In this document: positions 1 through 8,972 of the stretch, piece after piece
Position numbering within the stretch: position 1 is the first letter of the stretch
How the letters are laid out: each line of letters starts with the position of its first letter
From: Thiocapsa sp. KS1
GTDB taxonomy: Bacteria; Pseudomonadota; Gammaproteobacteria; Chromatiales; Chromatiaceae
Direction of reading: 5' to 3'
Assembly: GCF_001499735.1 (NCBI RefSeq)
Contig: NZ_LN848257.1
Span: forward strand, 4,196,422-4,256,566
DNA: 60,145 nt
Notes under the pieces: model-generated
The model's database searches: none
Told to the model about the DNA's origin: nothing
The model's input: only the letters and a program-made list of their open reading frames with translations
Translations under genes and position numbers: made by a program

Positions 1-1067
1 AGCTCCGCGACCTCGGCCTGCAGATCGGTGCGGTCCACCGCGTCCAGGATCGGCACCAGATAGGCCAATACCTGGTCCTCGCGGATCGAGGCTCCGAGCA
101 GCGGCAGACCGTCCTCCGGCAGCTCGATGCGGCCCCGCAGCGGCGCCTGCACCAGTGCACTGGCGTTCGGGTCCGGGATCACATGGCCGGACAAGGTGAA
201 GGTGTCCGGCCACTCGCCGGGCTCGGCGCGGGCGGTGCGGATGCCGAGCAGGCGTTGGGTCGGCTTCGGTACGAACAGGATCCCGTCCGGCAGGCGTGCG
301 GCGGCTTGCCCGGCCGCGGATGCCGCCGCAGGGACCTGATCCACGGCGGGGTTCGGAGCGCCGTGGTCGTGTCCCTCGTGGGCGCGGACGGGACCGGCGG
401 CGTCCAGCGCCAGCAGCGTCATTGCGAGGAGCGCCGGCGGCAGCGTCGCTGCCGCGGTCGAGGCGGCTGAACCCTTCGGCCGGGTCTTCGCACCTGATTG
501 CTTGCCTGATAAGCGGTGGTCCCTGAGGTCGCGCCACAGCAGCAGGGCCAGACAGCACAGGGCCAGCAGCACGACCGCCCCTTGCAGCAGCGGAACCGAT
601 GTGTACCAGTTAGGCGATCCGTCGGCCGGCAGGTCATCCGCAACCGGATCGTCCGGAATCACGAGGGTTCCCAACAGCAGATCGCCCGTCGTCGACGACT
701 CGACGGTGAAGATCAGGTCATGTCGCCCCGGTTCGATCAGAGGACCCGGATCGAGCCGGTAGACGCCGTCGCCCTCGTGGGCCGCGTTGCCCTGCCAGGC
801 CCCGCTCTCGACCTGCAGGGCGGCGTCTTCGATCGGGCGGTTGGTCGCAAACTCATCCAGATAGACCGTCAGTCTCCCGTCCTCGAGCACGGCAACCAGC
901 TCCAGCTCCGCAGACTCGGCGGTGACCCGCGGGGTCAGGGTCGCGTTCACCGGCGCCGGCAACGGTGGCCCGTGGTCATGACCTTCGTGGGCCGAGAGAT
1001 CGGTCGTGCCGAGGCCGGCCAGCGCGGTCGCGAGCAGGATAGGGAAGTAGGTCGGAGTTCTCTGCAT
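1..1067 (-). CDS. Efflux RND periplasmic adaptor (membrane fusion protein), N-terminal part, cut by window edge
   Basis: The 355 residues visible run off the left edge. A signal peptide (residues 1-26, ending LSA) is followed by HEGHDHG at 27-33, a soluble beta-rich region to about 155, a membrane segment at about 158-178, a second hydrophobic stretch at about 204-224 and a second AHEGHDHG at 229-236. From about 262 the sequence (GILFVPKPTQRLLGIRTA, then SGHVIPDPNA) resembles CzcB/CusB-type adaptors that link an inner-membrane RND pump to an outer-membrane channel. The His-rich motifs suggest metal binding. The layout looks like two exported modules fused, each with a hydrophobic lead and the same His motif. 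ATG at 1065-1067 places the signal peptide correctly, but the frame stays open upstream to an ATG at 1281-1283. The substrate metal cannot be told. Confidence 0.85.
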   Translation of the reverse strand, partial: MQRTPTYFPILLATALAGLGTTDLSAHEGHDHGPPLPAPVNATLTPRVTAESAELELVAVLEDGRLTVYLDEFATNRPIEDAALQVESGAWQGNAAHEGDGVYRLDPGPLIEPGRHDLIFTVESSTTGDLLLGTLVIPDDPVADDLPADGSPNWYTSVPLLQGAVVLLALCCLALLLWRDLRDHRLSGKQSGAKTRPKGSAASTAAATLPPALLAMTLLALDAAGPVRAHEGHDHGAPNPAVDQVPAAASAAGQAAARLPDGILFVPKPTQRLLGIRTARAEPGEWPDTFTLSGHVIPDPNASALVQAPLRGRIELPEDGLPLLGASIREDQVLAYLVPILDAVDRTDLQAEVAE

Positions 1068-1539
1068 GTCGTTGTCTCGATGAGCTCCCGAGTCGATGCC
1101 GACAAGCGATTCCTGTTCATGGCGCCCGTCCCGACAGAAATCACGGCCCGGGCGGGTATCTTGTCGAATCGGTGCGCGTTGCCGGGCTGTTTCCGAAATG
1201 AGGCCGGCGGGACAAACCGCGACAATGCAGCGTCGCCGATGTCCCCCGACAGGATGCTGACGGCAAGATGACAAGGTTGTCATTCACCCGCTGGATCACC
1301 TCCTTCGTTCCTTTTGTGTCGGCGACCGAAAAATTCTCGCCAAATGCTTTTTCCGTTCAGGTCTCGTTCAGGCTGTCTTGCGTATTCTGGATTCAACGAC
1401 GGGATACAGCAGATCTCGTCGTCATGAACCCCTGACATGAAGGCAGGGCCGATTCGCCGGGAGAGGGAGCAATATTCCGCATCTCGCCGAATCCACTCAA
1501 TCCGTCCGATATGCTTGATGAATTTAAGAGGGTAAACCA
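1068..1539. other. Intergenic region between divergent adaptor and curlin-like genes
   Basis: No gene is supported in these 472 bases. The region should hold the divergent promoters, but I could not find a convincing -35/-10 pair. At 1290-1305 the plus strand matches the universal 3' end of 16S rRNA (GCTGGATCACCTCCTT). Read on the minus strand this is a perfect AAGGAGGTGATCC Shine-Dalgarno region, 15 bases before an ATG at 1281-1283 that is in frame with the adaptor gene. It may mark a leader or an alternative start. Confidence 0.5.
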
Positions 1540-1851
1540 ATGACCAACGCGACCTCCAAGCTCTTCCCCGTCGCTCTTGCTGCCATCCTCGTCGCGCTCG
1601 GCGGGGCCGCATCGGCACAGACCAATTACAATACCACGATCCAAGAGGGTCGTATCAACACCAACGATACCTCTCAGCGTGGTGAGTACAACGACAACGC
1701 GACCTATCAGGAAGGGAGAGACAACGCGAACCGCACCAAGCAGCGCGGGGATGAGAATTGGAATCAGACCGGCCAGTTCGGAAGGATTAATTACAACGAG
1801 ACCAGCCAGGGTCCGATGGCCGACCGCGGCGGAAAGAAGCGCGATCGTTAA
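1540..1851 (+). CDS. Secreted curlin-like repeat protein (putative functional amyloid), paralog 1
   Basis: This 103-residue protein has a Sec signal peptide (cleavage after about A26) and a mature region made almost wholly of an 11-residue repeat, T-x-Q-x-G-x-x-N-x-N-x. Gln falls at 35, 46, 57, 68, 79 and 90, Thr two residues before each Gln, and Asn at +5 and +7. That regular Gln/Asn/Gly ladder is what curlin repeats (CsgA/CsgB: S-x5-Q-x4-N-x5-Q, about 22 residues, two strands) look like at half-repeat resolution. Five full repeats and one partial are present, with no Cys and a basic tail (GGKKRDR). AAGAGGG lies about 9 bases before the ATG. The role as an extracellular amyloid subunit is inferred. 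No csg secretion gene is in the window. Confidence 0.85.
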   Translation: MTNATSKLFPVALAAILVALGGAASAQTNYNTTIQEGRINTNDTSQRGEYNDNATYQEGRDNANRTKQRGDENWNQTGQFGRINYNETSQGPMADRGGKKRDR

Positions 1852-1867
1852 CCTGAAGCGTCGTCAA

Positions 1868-1893
1868 GCCGACACCCCGGCGGGGGTGTCGGC
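1868..1893 (+). terminator. Stable hairpin between curlin-like genes 1 and 2
   Basis: A perfect 11-bp stem (1868-1878 with 1883-1893, loop GGCG) starts 17 bases after the first curlin-like stop codon. No T-run follows, so it is more likely an mRNA-stabilising or attenuating hairpin than a full intrinsic terminator. It would let gene 1 be expressed above gene 2. Confidence 0.45.
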
Positions 1894-1925
1894 GGTGAGG
1901 TCTACTCAACGAATGGTGCCTGCAC

Positions 1926-2219
1926 ATGAAAACCTCGATCTTGTCGGTTGGTATCCTCCTGTTTTCCTTCGTCCCTTTGGCGCAGGCCGATGGGGGGCGC
2001 GAGCGGACGCAGGGTCCTTGTTACAGCGTCAACATCCAGAATGACCGCGTCAACCAATCGGATGTTAAGCAGGATTGCGATATGAATTTCAGCCGGACGG
2101 TGCAGGCGGGAAAGGAGAACCGGGCAGCGACGATTCAGACCGGCGATGTGAACAACAATAAAGTTCGGCAGTACCAGTATGAGCATCCGAGGTACCGGAT
2201 TTCCGGGGAACGCGATTAG
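1926..2219 (+). CDS. Secreted curlin-like repeat protein, paralog 2 (two Cys)
   Basis: This 97-residue protein has a signal peptide ending at about A21 (LAQA). Its mature part shows the same 11-residue spacing as its neighbours: Gln at 38, 49, 60, 71 and 82, with Asn or a polar residue about five later. The repeat is more degenerate than in paralog 1, and Cys32 and Cys51 flank the first two repeats. An aromatic/basic tail (YQYEHPRYR) follows. Divergence and Cys residues would suit a minor or nucleating subunit, by analogy with CsgB against CsgA, but this is inference. The Shine-Dalgarno is weak. It starts 74 bases after paralog 1, behind a hairpin. Confidence 0.8.
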   Translation: MKTSILSVGILLFSFVPLAQADGGRERTQGPCYSVNIQNDRVNQSDVKQDCDMNFSRTVQAGKENRAATIQTGDVNNNKVRQYQYEHPRYRISGERD

Positions 2220-2347
2220 CATTGGGTGTAGTCGTTGTTCGGAATGCTTCGCGACTTGGCGCGGGAGCGTCGAGAGAAGCGTCATACCGCGGAGCGGTGT
2301 GACGCGCGTGGGGCGAGCTTAGATCGTATTCCTTCCGTTAGCGGTTG

Positions 2348-2379
2348 TTGGTGGACTGCGCTGCGCTTGTCCACCCTAC
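2348..2379 (+). repeat. REP-like sequence (GGTGGACTGCGC...GTCCACCCTAC type)
   Basis: An imperfect palindrome with GGTGGAC at its left and GTCCACCCTAC at its right. It matches, in opposite orientation, the copy at 10201-10231, and resembles the copy at 10249-10280. It sits in the 267-bp gap between curlin-like genes 2 and 3. Such sequences are widespread intergenic repeats in gammaproteobacterial genomes. Confidence 0.75.
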
Positions 2380-2486
2380 AGTCCAGGGTTTGTGGTCCGG
2401 CAGGATCGGACCGGCTGGAATGGCGACCGATGTCCGCTTCCGGGAATCGGCCGAGTTTGTTTCATCCGAAAAAGAAGGTCAACAGA

Positions 2487-2798
2487 ATGTCGAATCCAAT
2501 ATCGAAGTCAATCCCTTTCATTGCCTTTGTGCTGTCGGCTTTACTGGTCGGTCCGGTCTTGGCACAGGACAATACCAATACAACGGTTCAAGTGGGCAAG
2601 GTCAACATCAATCACACCCGCCAATGCGGGGACACCAACGACAATGCCACCTATCAAGAAGGCAAGGTGAATATCAACAAGACCAATCAGGGCGGCTGCA
2701 AAGACCGAGGGAACGGGAAGGGGCAAGGCGGCGGGGTGAAGGCCGATGGGACGCATCCGGGTAAAGGACGCCCGGCGCTCGCCGCGCAGGCGCGATAG
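2487..2798 (+). CDS. Secreted curlin-like repeat protein, paralog 3 (two Cys)
   Basis: This 103-residue protein has a signal peptide cleaved after about A26 (VLA) and repeats of T-x-Q-x-G-x-x-N-x-N-x with Gln at 35, 46, 57 and 68. These are the same positions as in paralog 1, so the two are clear paralogs. It has three full repeats, then a Gly/Lys-rich low-complexity tail (from about 70). Cys47 and Cys71 are 24 residues apart, about two repeats, so they could lie on the same face of a ladder. AAGAAGG precedes ATG 2487 at normal spacing. The frame is open 84 codons further upstream, but that part has no signal peptide or RBS logic and includes a REP sequence. An amyloid role is inferred from the repeat. 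Confidence 0.82.
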   Translation: MSNPISKSIPFIAFVLSALLVGPVLAQDNTNTTVQVGKVNINHTRQCGDTNDNATYQEGKVNINKTNQGGCKDRGNGKGQGGGVKADGTHPGKGRPALAAQAR

Positions 2799-2937
2799 CA
2801 CACGTGGGGCGCGATGGCCTGAGCTTACGGCTGCCGGTACGGCGCGCCGGATCGCGGGAGCTCGGGGCGAGCGACCGAGGTCGGCGCTTCGGGTCTGCGC
2901 CTGTCCCTTCTGGTTGCTCGGCCCGCGGGAGAGACCG

Positions 2938-3369
2938 ATGAAAAAACGAATCAGTGCGAGAGGTATGGACCAGAGGTTGATCGGCCTCGCTGTCCTGTCG
3001 ATGTGCGTCGTGACGGGATGCGCCGATGCGGAAACCCATACAAGCGGCGGGTCGACGGCGGTGATCCAACAGAGCGGCGGCAGCCGTCCAGTCGAGTCGC
3101 AGGTGACCCGTGACCGCGATGGGCAGACCATCGTCACGCGGGACGGCCGCAGCACGGACATCACCATTCAACGAGACAGTGCGGCTTCGACCTCCGGCAG
3201 TGATGGGCCGCGCGCGACCCCCCAATCGGAACGCTTCGAGCGGCCTTTGCGCCGGGACGGATTCAGCTCTCGGTTTCCCGGAACCAGTGGAGGTGCAGAC
3301 GACGTGCGTGAGACGTCCGGGTCTACACGGGATGCCTTCAAGGCGCGGATGCTCGAGCGGATGCGCTGA
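2938..3369 (+). CDS. Small lipoprotein linked to the curlin-like cluster
   Basis: A 143-residue protein with a lipobox (VVTGC, Cys28), so it should be lipid-anchored after signal peptidase II cleavage. The mature part is Ser/Gly/Arg/Asp-rich and probably disordered. It has short repeats, VTRDRDGQTI then VTRDGRSTDI, plus TAVIQQSGG and ITIQRD, which faintly echo the neighbouring repeat. GGGAGAG lies before the ATG. It is the last plus-strand gene before the convergent uvrA-like gene and may be co-expressed with the curlin-like genes. A surface anchor or nucleator role is possible but unproven. I do not recognise a named family. Confidence 0.7.
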   Translation: MKKRISARGMDQRLIGLAVLSMCVVTGCADAETHTSGGSTAVIQQSGGSRPVESQVTRDRDGQTIVTRDGRSTDITIQRDSAASTSGSDGPRATPQSERFERPLRRDGFSSRFPGTSGGADDVRETSGSTRDAFKARMLERMR

Positions 3370-3395
3370 GCAGCGTTGCGGCTCCTGACGGACGA

Positions 3396-6300
3396 TTAGC
3401 CCCGCAGTGCTCGGGCGGTCGGGAAGTCGCCGCCTTTCGCAACCGTCTCCGGCGTGCCTTCCGCGACGACCCGACCGCCGCTATCGCCTGCTTCCGGCCC
3501 CAAATCGATGATCCAATCGGCCTCGGCCATGAGGTCGAGGTTGTGCTCGATCACCAGCACCGAGTGACCGGCGTCGACTAGACGGTGCAGGACGTTGAGC
3601 AGGCGCTCGACGTCGGCCATGTGCAGACCGACGGTCGGCTCGTCGAGGACGTAGAGGGTCGGGCGGGTGTGGCGTTGGGTCTTCGCCGAATCGGGTCTGG
3701 ATCCCGGCGTCGATCGCGCCTTGGTCAGCTCGGTGACCAGTTTGATGCGCTGGGCCTCGCCGCCCGAGAGTGTGGGGCTGGGCTGACCGAGCTGCAGATA
3801 GCCGAGTCCGACGTCCCGGAGCAGTGCGAGCGGGTGGTGGATGGCGCGATGTGCGCGAAAGACCTCCACCGCCTCGTCGACGCTCAGACGCAGGACCTGA
3901 CCGATGTCGAGTCCTTGATAGCGGACCTCGCGGGTCTCCCGGTCGAAACGGCTGCCGCCGCAGACCTCGCAGGTCATGTGCACATCCGGCAGGAAGCTCA
4001 TCTCCAGCTTTTGTACCCCCTGGCCCTCGCAGGCGCTGCAACGCCCGCCGCTGGTGTTGAAGGAGAAGCGTGCCGGTCCCCAGCCGAGGATGCGGGCCTC
4101 CGAGGTGGCGGCGAAGAGGCGGCGGATCGGATCCCAGAACCCGACATAGGTGGCGGGGCAGGAGCGCGGTGTCTTGCCGATCGGCGTCTGGTCGACCTCC
4201 AGGACGCGCGCGAGGCCCTGCCACCCGCTCAGGCGTTTGCAGCCGACCAGGGTGTCTTTGCCGAGGCGCGTCCCTGTCTTGCCCTCCTGCGCGAGGAGGT
4301 TGCGCAGGCTCTTGACCAGGACCTCGCGCACCAGGGTCGACTTGCCCGAGCCCGAGACGCCCGTGATGCAGACCAGTCGGGCGAGCGGGACGCGGACCTC
4401 GATATCCTGCAGGTTGTGCCGGCGGGCGCCCGAGATCAGGAGCCAGTCGTCGCCCTTTCCGGTCGCGCGGACCGGCCGCGAGCGTCCCCGCGAGCGGGCA
4501 AGACAGCGCCCGGTGACCGAGGCCGGATCCTGCATCAGCTCGAGCGCGGTGCCGCGGGCGATGATCTCGCCGCCGCGCGTGCCGGCCCCCGGCCCCAGGT
4601 CGATGACCTCGTCGGCGCGGCGGATGGTCTCCTCGTCGTGCTCGACCACCAGGATGGTGTTGCCCTTGGCCTGGAGCCGATCGAGTCCGTTCAGGAGCAG
4701 GCGGTTGTCGCGCGGATGCAGGCCGATGGTGGGCTCGTCGAGGATGTAGCAGACGCCGCGCAGGTTCGATCCGAGTTGCGCGGCGAGCCGGATGCGCTGG
4801 GCTTCCCCGCCGGAGAGTGTCGGCGCGGCCCGATCCAGTGTCAGATAGCCGAGCCCGACCTCGGCGAGAAAGGCGAGGCGCTCGCGGACCTCGGCGAGCA
4901 GGTCGTGCGCGATGGCGGTCTCGCGTGTGTTCAGATGCAGGCCGGCGACGAAGGTCCCGGCCTGCTCCACGGTCAGGGCCGAGAGATCCGCGATCGAGCG
5001 CTCGCGAAAGCGCACGGCGAGTGCTTGCGGGTTAAGACGTGCGCCGTGACAGCTCGGGCAGGGCTGTGACTCGACGGCGTCGGCGTCCTGCCATTGGTCT
5101 TCTTCGCCCGACTGTTCCCCGTCGAAGCCGCGGAGCTCCAATCCGGTGCCGAAACAGTCCCCGCACCAGCCCTGTTTCGAGTTGAAGCTGAAGAGCCGCG
5201 GGTCCGGCTCGGGCAGGGCGATCCCGCAGCTCGGGCAGGCGCGTCGGGTCGAGTAGGGCGTTTCGGCGCCCCATGTCCCGTCGACGACCTCCACGACGCG
5301 GATCGCGCCCTTGCCGAGATCCAGGGCCTGATCCAGGAGTGCGCGCAGCGCCTGCTCCTGCTCGGGCCGGATCGCGATCTCCCCGACCGGCAGGTCGATG
5401 CTGTGCTCGCGATAGCGGTCGAGCCGCGGCCAATCGCGCGTCTCGATCGGCTCGCCGTCGACCCGCAGGACGAACCAGCCGTGCCGCACGGCCCATTCGG
5501 CCAGCTCCTTGTAGATGCCTTTGCGGGCGATCACCAAGGGCGCCATGAGTGCGACGGCTTGGTCCCCGTGATCGCGCTGGATCCGCTCCAGGATGGCGTC
5601 GCGGCTCATCGGCTCGATGGGCACGGCGCAGGTCGGGCAGGTCTGGATCCCGAGCCGGACGTAGAGCAGACGCAGGTAGTGGTGGATCTCGGTGAGTGTG
5701 CCGACCGTGCTCTTGGCCCCGCCGCGACTGGTGCGCTGCTCGATGGCGACCGTGGGCGGGATGCCGAGCACGGCATCGACATCCGGGCGCGCGGCGGGTT
5801 GGACGAACTGGCGGGCGTAGGCGTTCAAGGATTCCAGGAAGCGACGCTGGCCCTCGGCAAAGAGGATGTCGAAGGCGAGCGTGCTCTTGCCGCTGCCCGA
5901 GACGCCGGTGATGACGGTAAAACTGTCGCGCGCGATCGTGAGGGACAGATCCTTGAGGTTGTGCTCGCGGGCGTGGATGACCGAGATGACGCCGTCGGTG
6001 GCGATCGAGGTCTCGATGGCCTCCGTCATGAAGCGGGGCGGCGGGGCCTCGGCGATCGCGGTCGCTGCTGTTTCCGTGCGCGACAACGCCGCGAGATGCT
6101 CGGCCAAGGCCCGCCCCGTGTGGCTCGTCGGATGCGCCGCGACCTGCTCGGGCGTGCCGCAGCAGACCAGGTCGCCGCCCGCCTCGCCGCCCTCGGGTCC
6201 CAGGTCGATCAACCAATCCGCGGCGCCGATCAGGTCGAGATTGTGCTCGATGACGAGGAGCGAATGGCCCTTGTCCAGCAGTCGCCGTAAGGCGTTGAGC

Positions 6301-8972
6301 AGGACCGCGACGTCGGCGAAGTGCAGCCCGGTCGTCGGCTCGTCGAGCAGGAAGAGCAGGCCGCCGTCGCGGGCCTTGCCCCGGCCGGATTTGGCGAGAT
6401 GACCGGCAAGCTTGAGCCGCTGGGCCTCGCCGCCCGAGAGTGTGGGCACCGGCTGGCCGAGTCGCAGATAGCCGAGCCCGACGGCGAGCAAGGGCTCCAG
6501 TGCCCGCTTGAGATCGGCGTCGTCGGCGAAGCAGGCGAGTGCCTCGGTCGCCGTCATCTCCAGCACGTCGGCGATGGAGCGCCCGCGCTCGCCGGGACGG
6601 GCGCCGATCTCCACCTCCAGCACGGGCGCGCGATAACGCCGGCCGTTGCAGTCCGGACAGCGCAGATAGACATCGGCGAGGAACTGCATCTCCAGATGCT
6701 CGTAGCCGTTGCCGCCGCAGGTCGGACAGCGGCCGGTGCCGCTGTTGAAGCTGAAGGTGCCGGCGGTGTAGCCGCGCTCCTTGGCAAGCGGCAGGGCGGC
6801 GAAGCGTTTGCGCAGCACGTCGAGCGCCCCGACATAGCTCGCCGGGTTCGAGCGCGAGGTCCGGCCGATGCTGGATTGATCGAGCAGCACGACATCGGCG
6901 ATCAGACCGTCTCCGTCGATCCCGGCGTGCTCGCCCGGCGGCTCGTCGGGATGGCCCTTGCGCTGGCAGAGTGCGTTGTAGAGGACCTCCTGCACGAGGG
7001 TCGACTTGCCGGATCCCGAGACGCCGGTGATCACGACCAGGCGGTGCAGCGGGATCTCGACATCGATCCCCTTGAGATTGTGGGCGCGCGCGCCGCGGAT
7101 GCCGATCTGCGGGCCGTCGGGCGCCGGGGGATTGGCCGGGTGGCCGGCGGCGACCTGTCGCCGGCCCGCCAGATAGTCGCCGGTGAGCGATCCGGGCGTG
7201 CCGATCAGGTCAGCCGGCGACCCCTCGAAGAGGATGCGCCCGCCTTGCTCGCCCGGTCCGGGGCCGATGTCGATGATCCGATCGGCGGCCCACATCACCT
7301 GCGGGTCGTGCTCGACGACCACCAGCGAGTTGCCCTGGTCGCGCAGTCGCCGCAGGATGGCGACCACGCGATCCATGTCGCGCGGATGTAGACCGATGCT
7401 GGGCTCGTCCAGCACGAAGAGCGCGTTGACCAAGGTGCTGCCGAGCGCCGTGGTCAGGTTGATGCGCTGCACCTCGCCGCCCGAGAGGGTGCGCGACTGG
7501 CGGTCCAGTGTGAGATAGCCGAGCCCGACCTCGCAGAGATAGCGCAGGCGCGAGCGGATGCCGTCGATCAGCAGGTCCAGCGCCGGATCCAGCGGCAGCG
7601 CGTCGCAGAAGTCGCGGCAGGCACTCAAGGGCAGACGCATCAGGTCATGGATGCAGAGACCGGGGAGTGCGTGCCAGGTCGCCTCGTCCATACCGATACG
7701 CCCGTGCCGGAAGCGGTGCTCGGGCGGGAGCACCTGATCCGCTGGCGCCTTGTCCCCGACCCGCCAATCCAGCGCCTCGTCGGTGAGTCTGGCCCCGTCG
7801 CAGGTCGTGCAGACATCGTAGGCGCGGTAGCGAGAGAGCAGCACGCGCACATGCATCTTGTAGCTGCGCCCTTCGAGCCAGGCGAAGAAGCGGCGCAAGC
7901 CGTACCAGACCCCGGCCTCCCACTCGCCGTCGCCCTCGATGATCCAGGCACGATCGTCATCCGTGAGGTCGCGCCAGGGCAGATCGGTCGGGATGCCGCG
8001 GCGGTGCGCAAAACCCATCAGATCTTCCTGGATCTCCGAATAACTGTCGGACTGGATGGGCTTGATCGCGCCTTCGAGCAGTGATTTCGACGGATCCGGG
8101 ACGACCAGCGACCAGTCGATCCCGATGGTGCGCCCGAAACCGCGACAGGTCGGACAGGCTCCGACGGGCGAGTTGAAGGAGAAGCGGCTCGGCGTCGGAT
8201 CCGCATAGGCGATGTCGCAGTCCGCGCAATGCAGATCGGCCGAGAAGCGCCAGGGCGGGCCGGGCTGCCGATCGGCGTCGAGCGGATAGACCCGGATACG
8301 TCCGTGACCGCGGGCCAGCGCGGTCTCCAGTGCCTCGATTGCGCGGCCGCGGTGCTCGGCGGTGAGCCGCAGCCGGTCTTGAATCACCTCGACGGCGGTC
8401 GCGTCCTCCGACAGGATCCGGACATAGCCCTGCTGGGCGAGCAACGTCTTGACCGCTTCGACATCCAGCGATGCCGGCACCGGAACGCCGAAGGCGATCG
8501 AGACGTTGCGGTCGGCGGCCTGCGGCAATGCGATCAGGTCTTCCCAGATGCCCTCGGGCGTATCGCGCCGAACCTCGCGACCACAACCCCGACAGAAGAG
8601 CCGGGCGGTGCGCGCGAAGAGGAGCTTCAGGTGATCGTTCAGCTCCGTCATGGTGCCGACGGTGGAGCGCGAGGTCCGCACCGGATTGGTCTGGTCGATG
8701 GCGATCGCGGGCGGGATGCCCTCGATGCGGTCGGCGGCCGGGCGGTCCATCCGATCGAGGAATTGGCGCGCGTAGGGCGAGAAGGTCTCGACGTAGCGCC
8801 GCTGGCCCTCGGCATAGAGTGTGTCGAAGGCGAGCGATGACTTACCCGAGCCCGAGACCCCGGTCACGACGATCAGCTCGTCGAGCGGCAGGTCGAGATC
8901 GATGTCTTTGAGGTTGTTTTGGCGCACCCCGCGCAGACGGATCCGATTCCCTTGCCGACTTGGCTCTCTCAT
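3396..8972 (-). CDS. uvrA: Double-length UvrA-type excinuclease ABC subunit A (tandem fusion)
   Basis: At 1858 residues this is about twice normal UvrA length (about 940). Two complete UvrA modules are joined: module 1 at 1 to about 985, module 2 from about 995. Each has two ABC ATPases. Walker A motifs (GVSGSGKS) lie near 38, 655, 1024 and 1542, and LSGGE signatures near 497, 848, 1390 and 1738. Each module keeps its own CxxC...CxxC zinc motif (CPTCGG...CPDCNG; CSACEG...CEVCGG). UvrA normally acts as a dimer that finds DNA lesions and loads UvrB, so this protein would be a covalent dimer. Similar double UvrAs are known, for example in chlamydiae. Its ATG overlaps the stop of the upstream diguanylate cyclase (ATGA, 8969-8972), so translation is coupled. 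A canonical uvrA probably exists elsewhere. Confidence 0.95.
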   Translation of the reverse strand: MREPSRQGNRIRLRGVRQNNLKDIDLDLPLDELIVVTGVSGSGKSSLAFDTLYAEGQRRYVETFSPYARQFLDRMDRPAADRIEGIPPAIAIDQTNPVRTSRSTVGTMTELNDHLKLLFARTARLFCRGCGREVRRDTPEGIWEDLIALPQAADRNVSIAFGVPVPASLDVEAVKTLLAQQGYVRILSEDATAVEVIQDRLRLTAEHRGRAIEALETALARGHGRIRVYPLDADRQPGPPWRFSADLHCADCDIAYADPTPSRFSFNSPVGACPTCRGFGRTIGIDWSLVVPDPSKSLLEGAIKPIQSDSYSEIQEDLMGFAHRRGIPTDLPWRDLTDDDRAWIIEGDGEWEAGVWYGLRRFFAWLEGRSYKMHVRVLLSRYRAYDVCTTCDGARLTDEALDWRVGDKAPADQVLPPEHRFRHGRIGMDEATWHALPGLCIHDLMRLPLSACRDFCDALPLDPALDLLIDGIRSRLRYLCEVGLGYLTLDRQSRTLSGGEVQRINLTTALGSTLVNALFVLDEPSIGLHPRDMDRVVAILRRLRDQGNSLVVVEHDPQVMWAADRIIDIGPGPGEQGGRILFEGSPADLIGTPGSLTGDYLAGRRQVAAGHPANPPAPDGPQIGIRGARAHNLKGIDVEIPLHRLVVITGVSGSGKSTLVQEVLYNALCQRKGHPDEPPGEHAGIDGDGLIADVVLLDQSSIGRTSRSNPASYVGALDVLRKRFAALPLAKERGYTAGTFSFNSGTGRCPTCGGNGYEHLEMQFLADVYLRCPDCNGRRYRAPVLEVEIGARPGERGRSIADVLEMTATEALACFADDADLKRALEPLLAVGLGYLRLGQPVPTLSGGEAQRLKLAGHLAKSGRGKARDGGLLFLLDEPTTGLHFADVAVLLNALRRLLDKGHSLLVIEHNLDLIGAADWLIDLGPEGGEAGGDLVCCGTPEQVAAHPTSHTGRALAEHLAALSRTETAATAIAEAPPPRFMTEAIETSIATDGVISVIHAREHNLKDLSLTIARDSFTVITGVSGSGKSTLAFDILFAEGQRRFLESLNAYARQFVQPAARPDVDAVLGIPPTVAIEQRTSRGGAKSTVGTLTEIHHYLRLLYVRLGIQTCPTCAVPIEPMSRDAILERIQRDHGDQAVALMAPLVIARKGIYKELAEWAVRHGWFVLRVDGEPIETRDWPRLDRYREHSIDLPVGEIAIRPEQEQALRALLDQALDLGKGAIRVVEVVDGTWGAETPYSTRRACPSCGIALPEPDPRLFSFNSKQGWCGDCFGTGLELRGFDGEQSGEEDQWQDADAVESQPCPSCHGARLNPQALAVRFRERSIADLSALTVEQAGTFVAGLHLNTRETAIAHDLLAEVRERLAFLAEVGLGYLTLDRAAPTLSGGEAQRIRLAAQLGSNLRGVCYILDEPTIGLHPRDNRLLLNGLDRLQAKGNTILVVEHDEETIRRADEVIDLGPGAGTRGGEIIARGTALELMQDPASVTGRCLARSRGRSRPVRATGKGDDWLLISGARRHNLQDIEVRVPLARLVCITGVSGSGKSTLVREVLVKSLRNLLAQEGKTGTRLGKDTLVGCKRLSGWQGLARVLEVDQTPIGKTPRSCPATYVGFWDPIRRLFAATSEARILGWGPARFSFNTSGGRCSACEGQGVQKLEMSFLPDVHMTCEVCGGSRFDRETREVRYQGLDIGQVLRLSVDEAVEVFRAHRAIHHPLALLRDVGLGYLQLGQPSPTLSGGEAQRIKLVTELTKARSTPGSRPDSAKTQRHTRPTLYVLDEPTVGLHMADVERLLNVLHRLVDAGHSVLVIEHNLDLMAEADWIIDLGPEAGDSGGRVVAEGTPETVAKGGDFPTARALRG

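Noticed and set aside
127-1271. Several plus-strand frames opposite the metal-efflux adaptor
   Set aside because: Shadows; the minus strand carries a continuous frame with signal peptide and His-rich motifs running off the window.
1290-1305. A real 16S rRNA gene fragment
   Set aside because: Only about 16 bases match; the preceding conserved 3' helix of 16S rRNA is not present with the right spacing, so it is not called as an rRNA gene.
2235-2486. 84-codon upstream extension of curlin-like paralog 3
   Set aside because: It would bury the signal peptide and run through a REP sequence; ATG 2487 has a good RBS.
1540-2798. CRISPR-like array in the repeat-containing small genes
   Set aside because: The periodicity is 33 bases and is coding (11 residues) with varied codons; no identical repeats with spacers.
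3585-5069. 494-codon plus-strand frame opposite the double uvrA
   Set aside because: Antisense shadow in GC-rich sequence; the minus strand codes for a clear UvrA with intact motifs.
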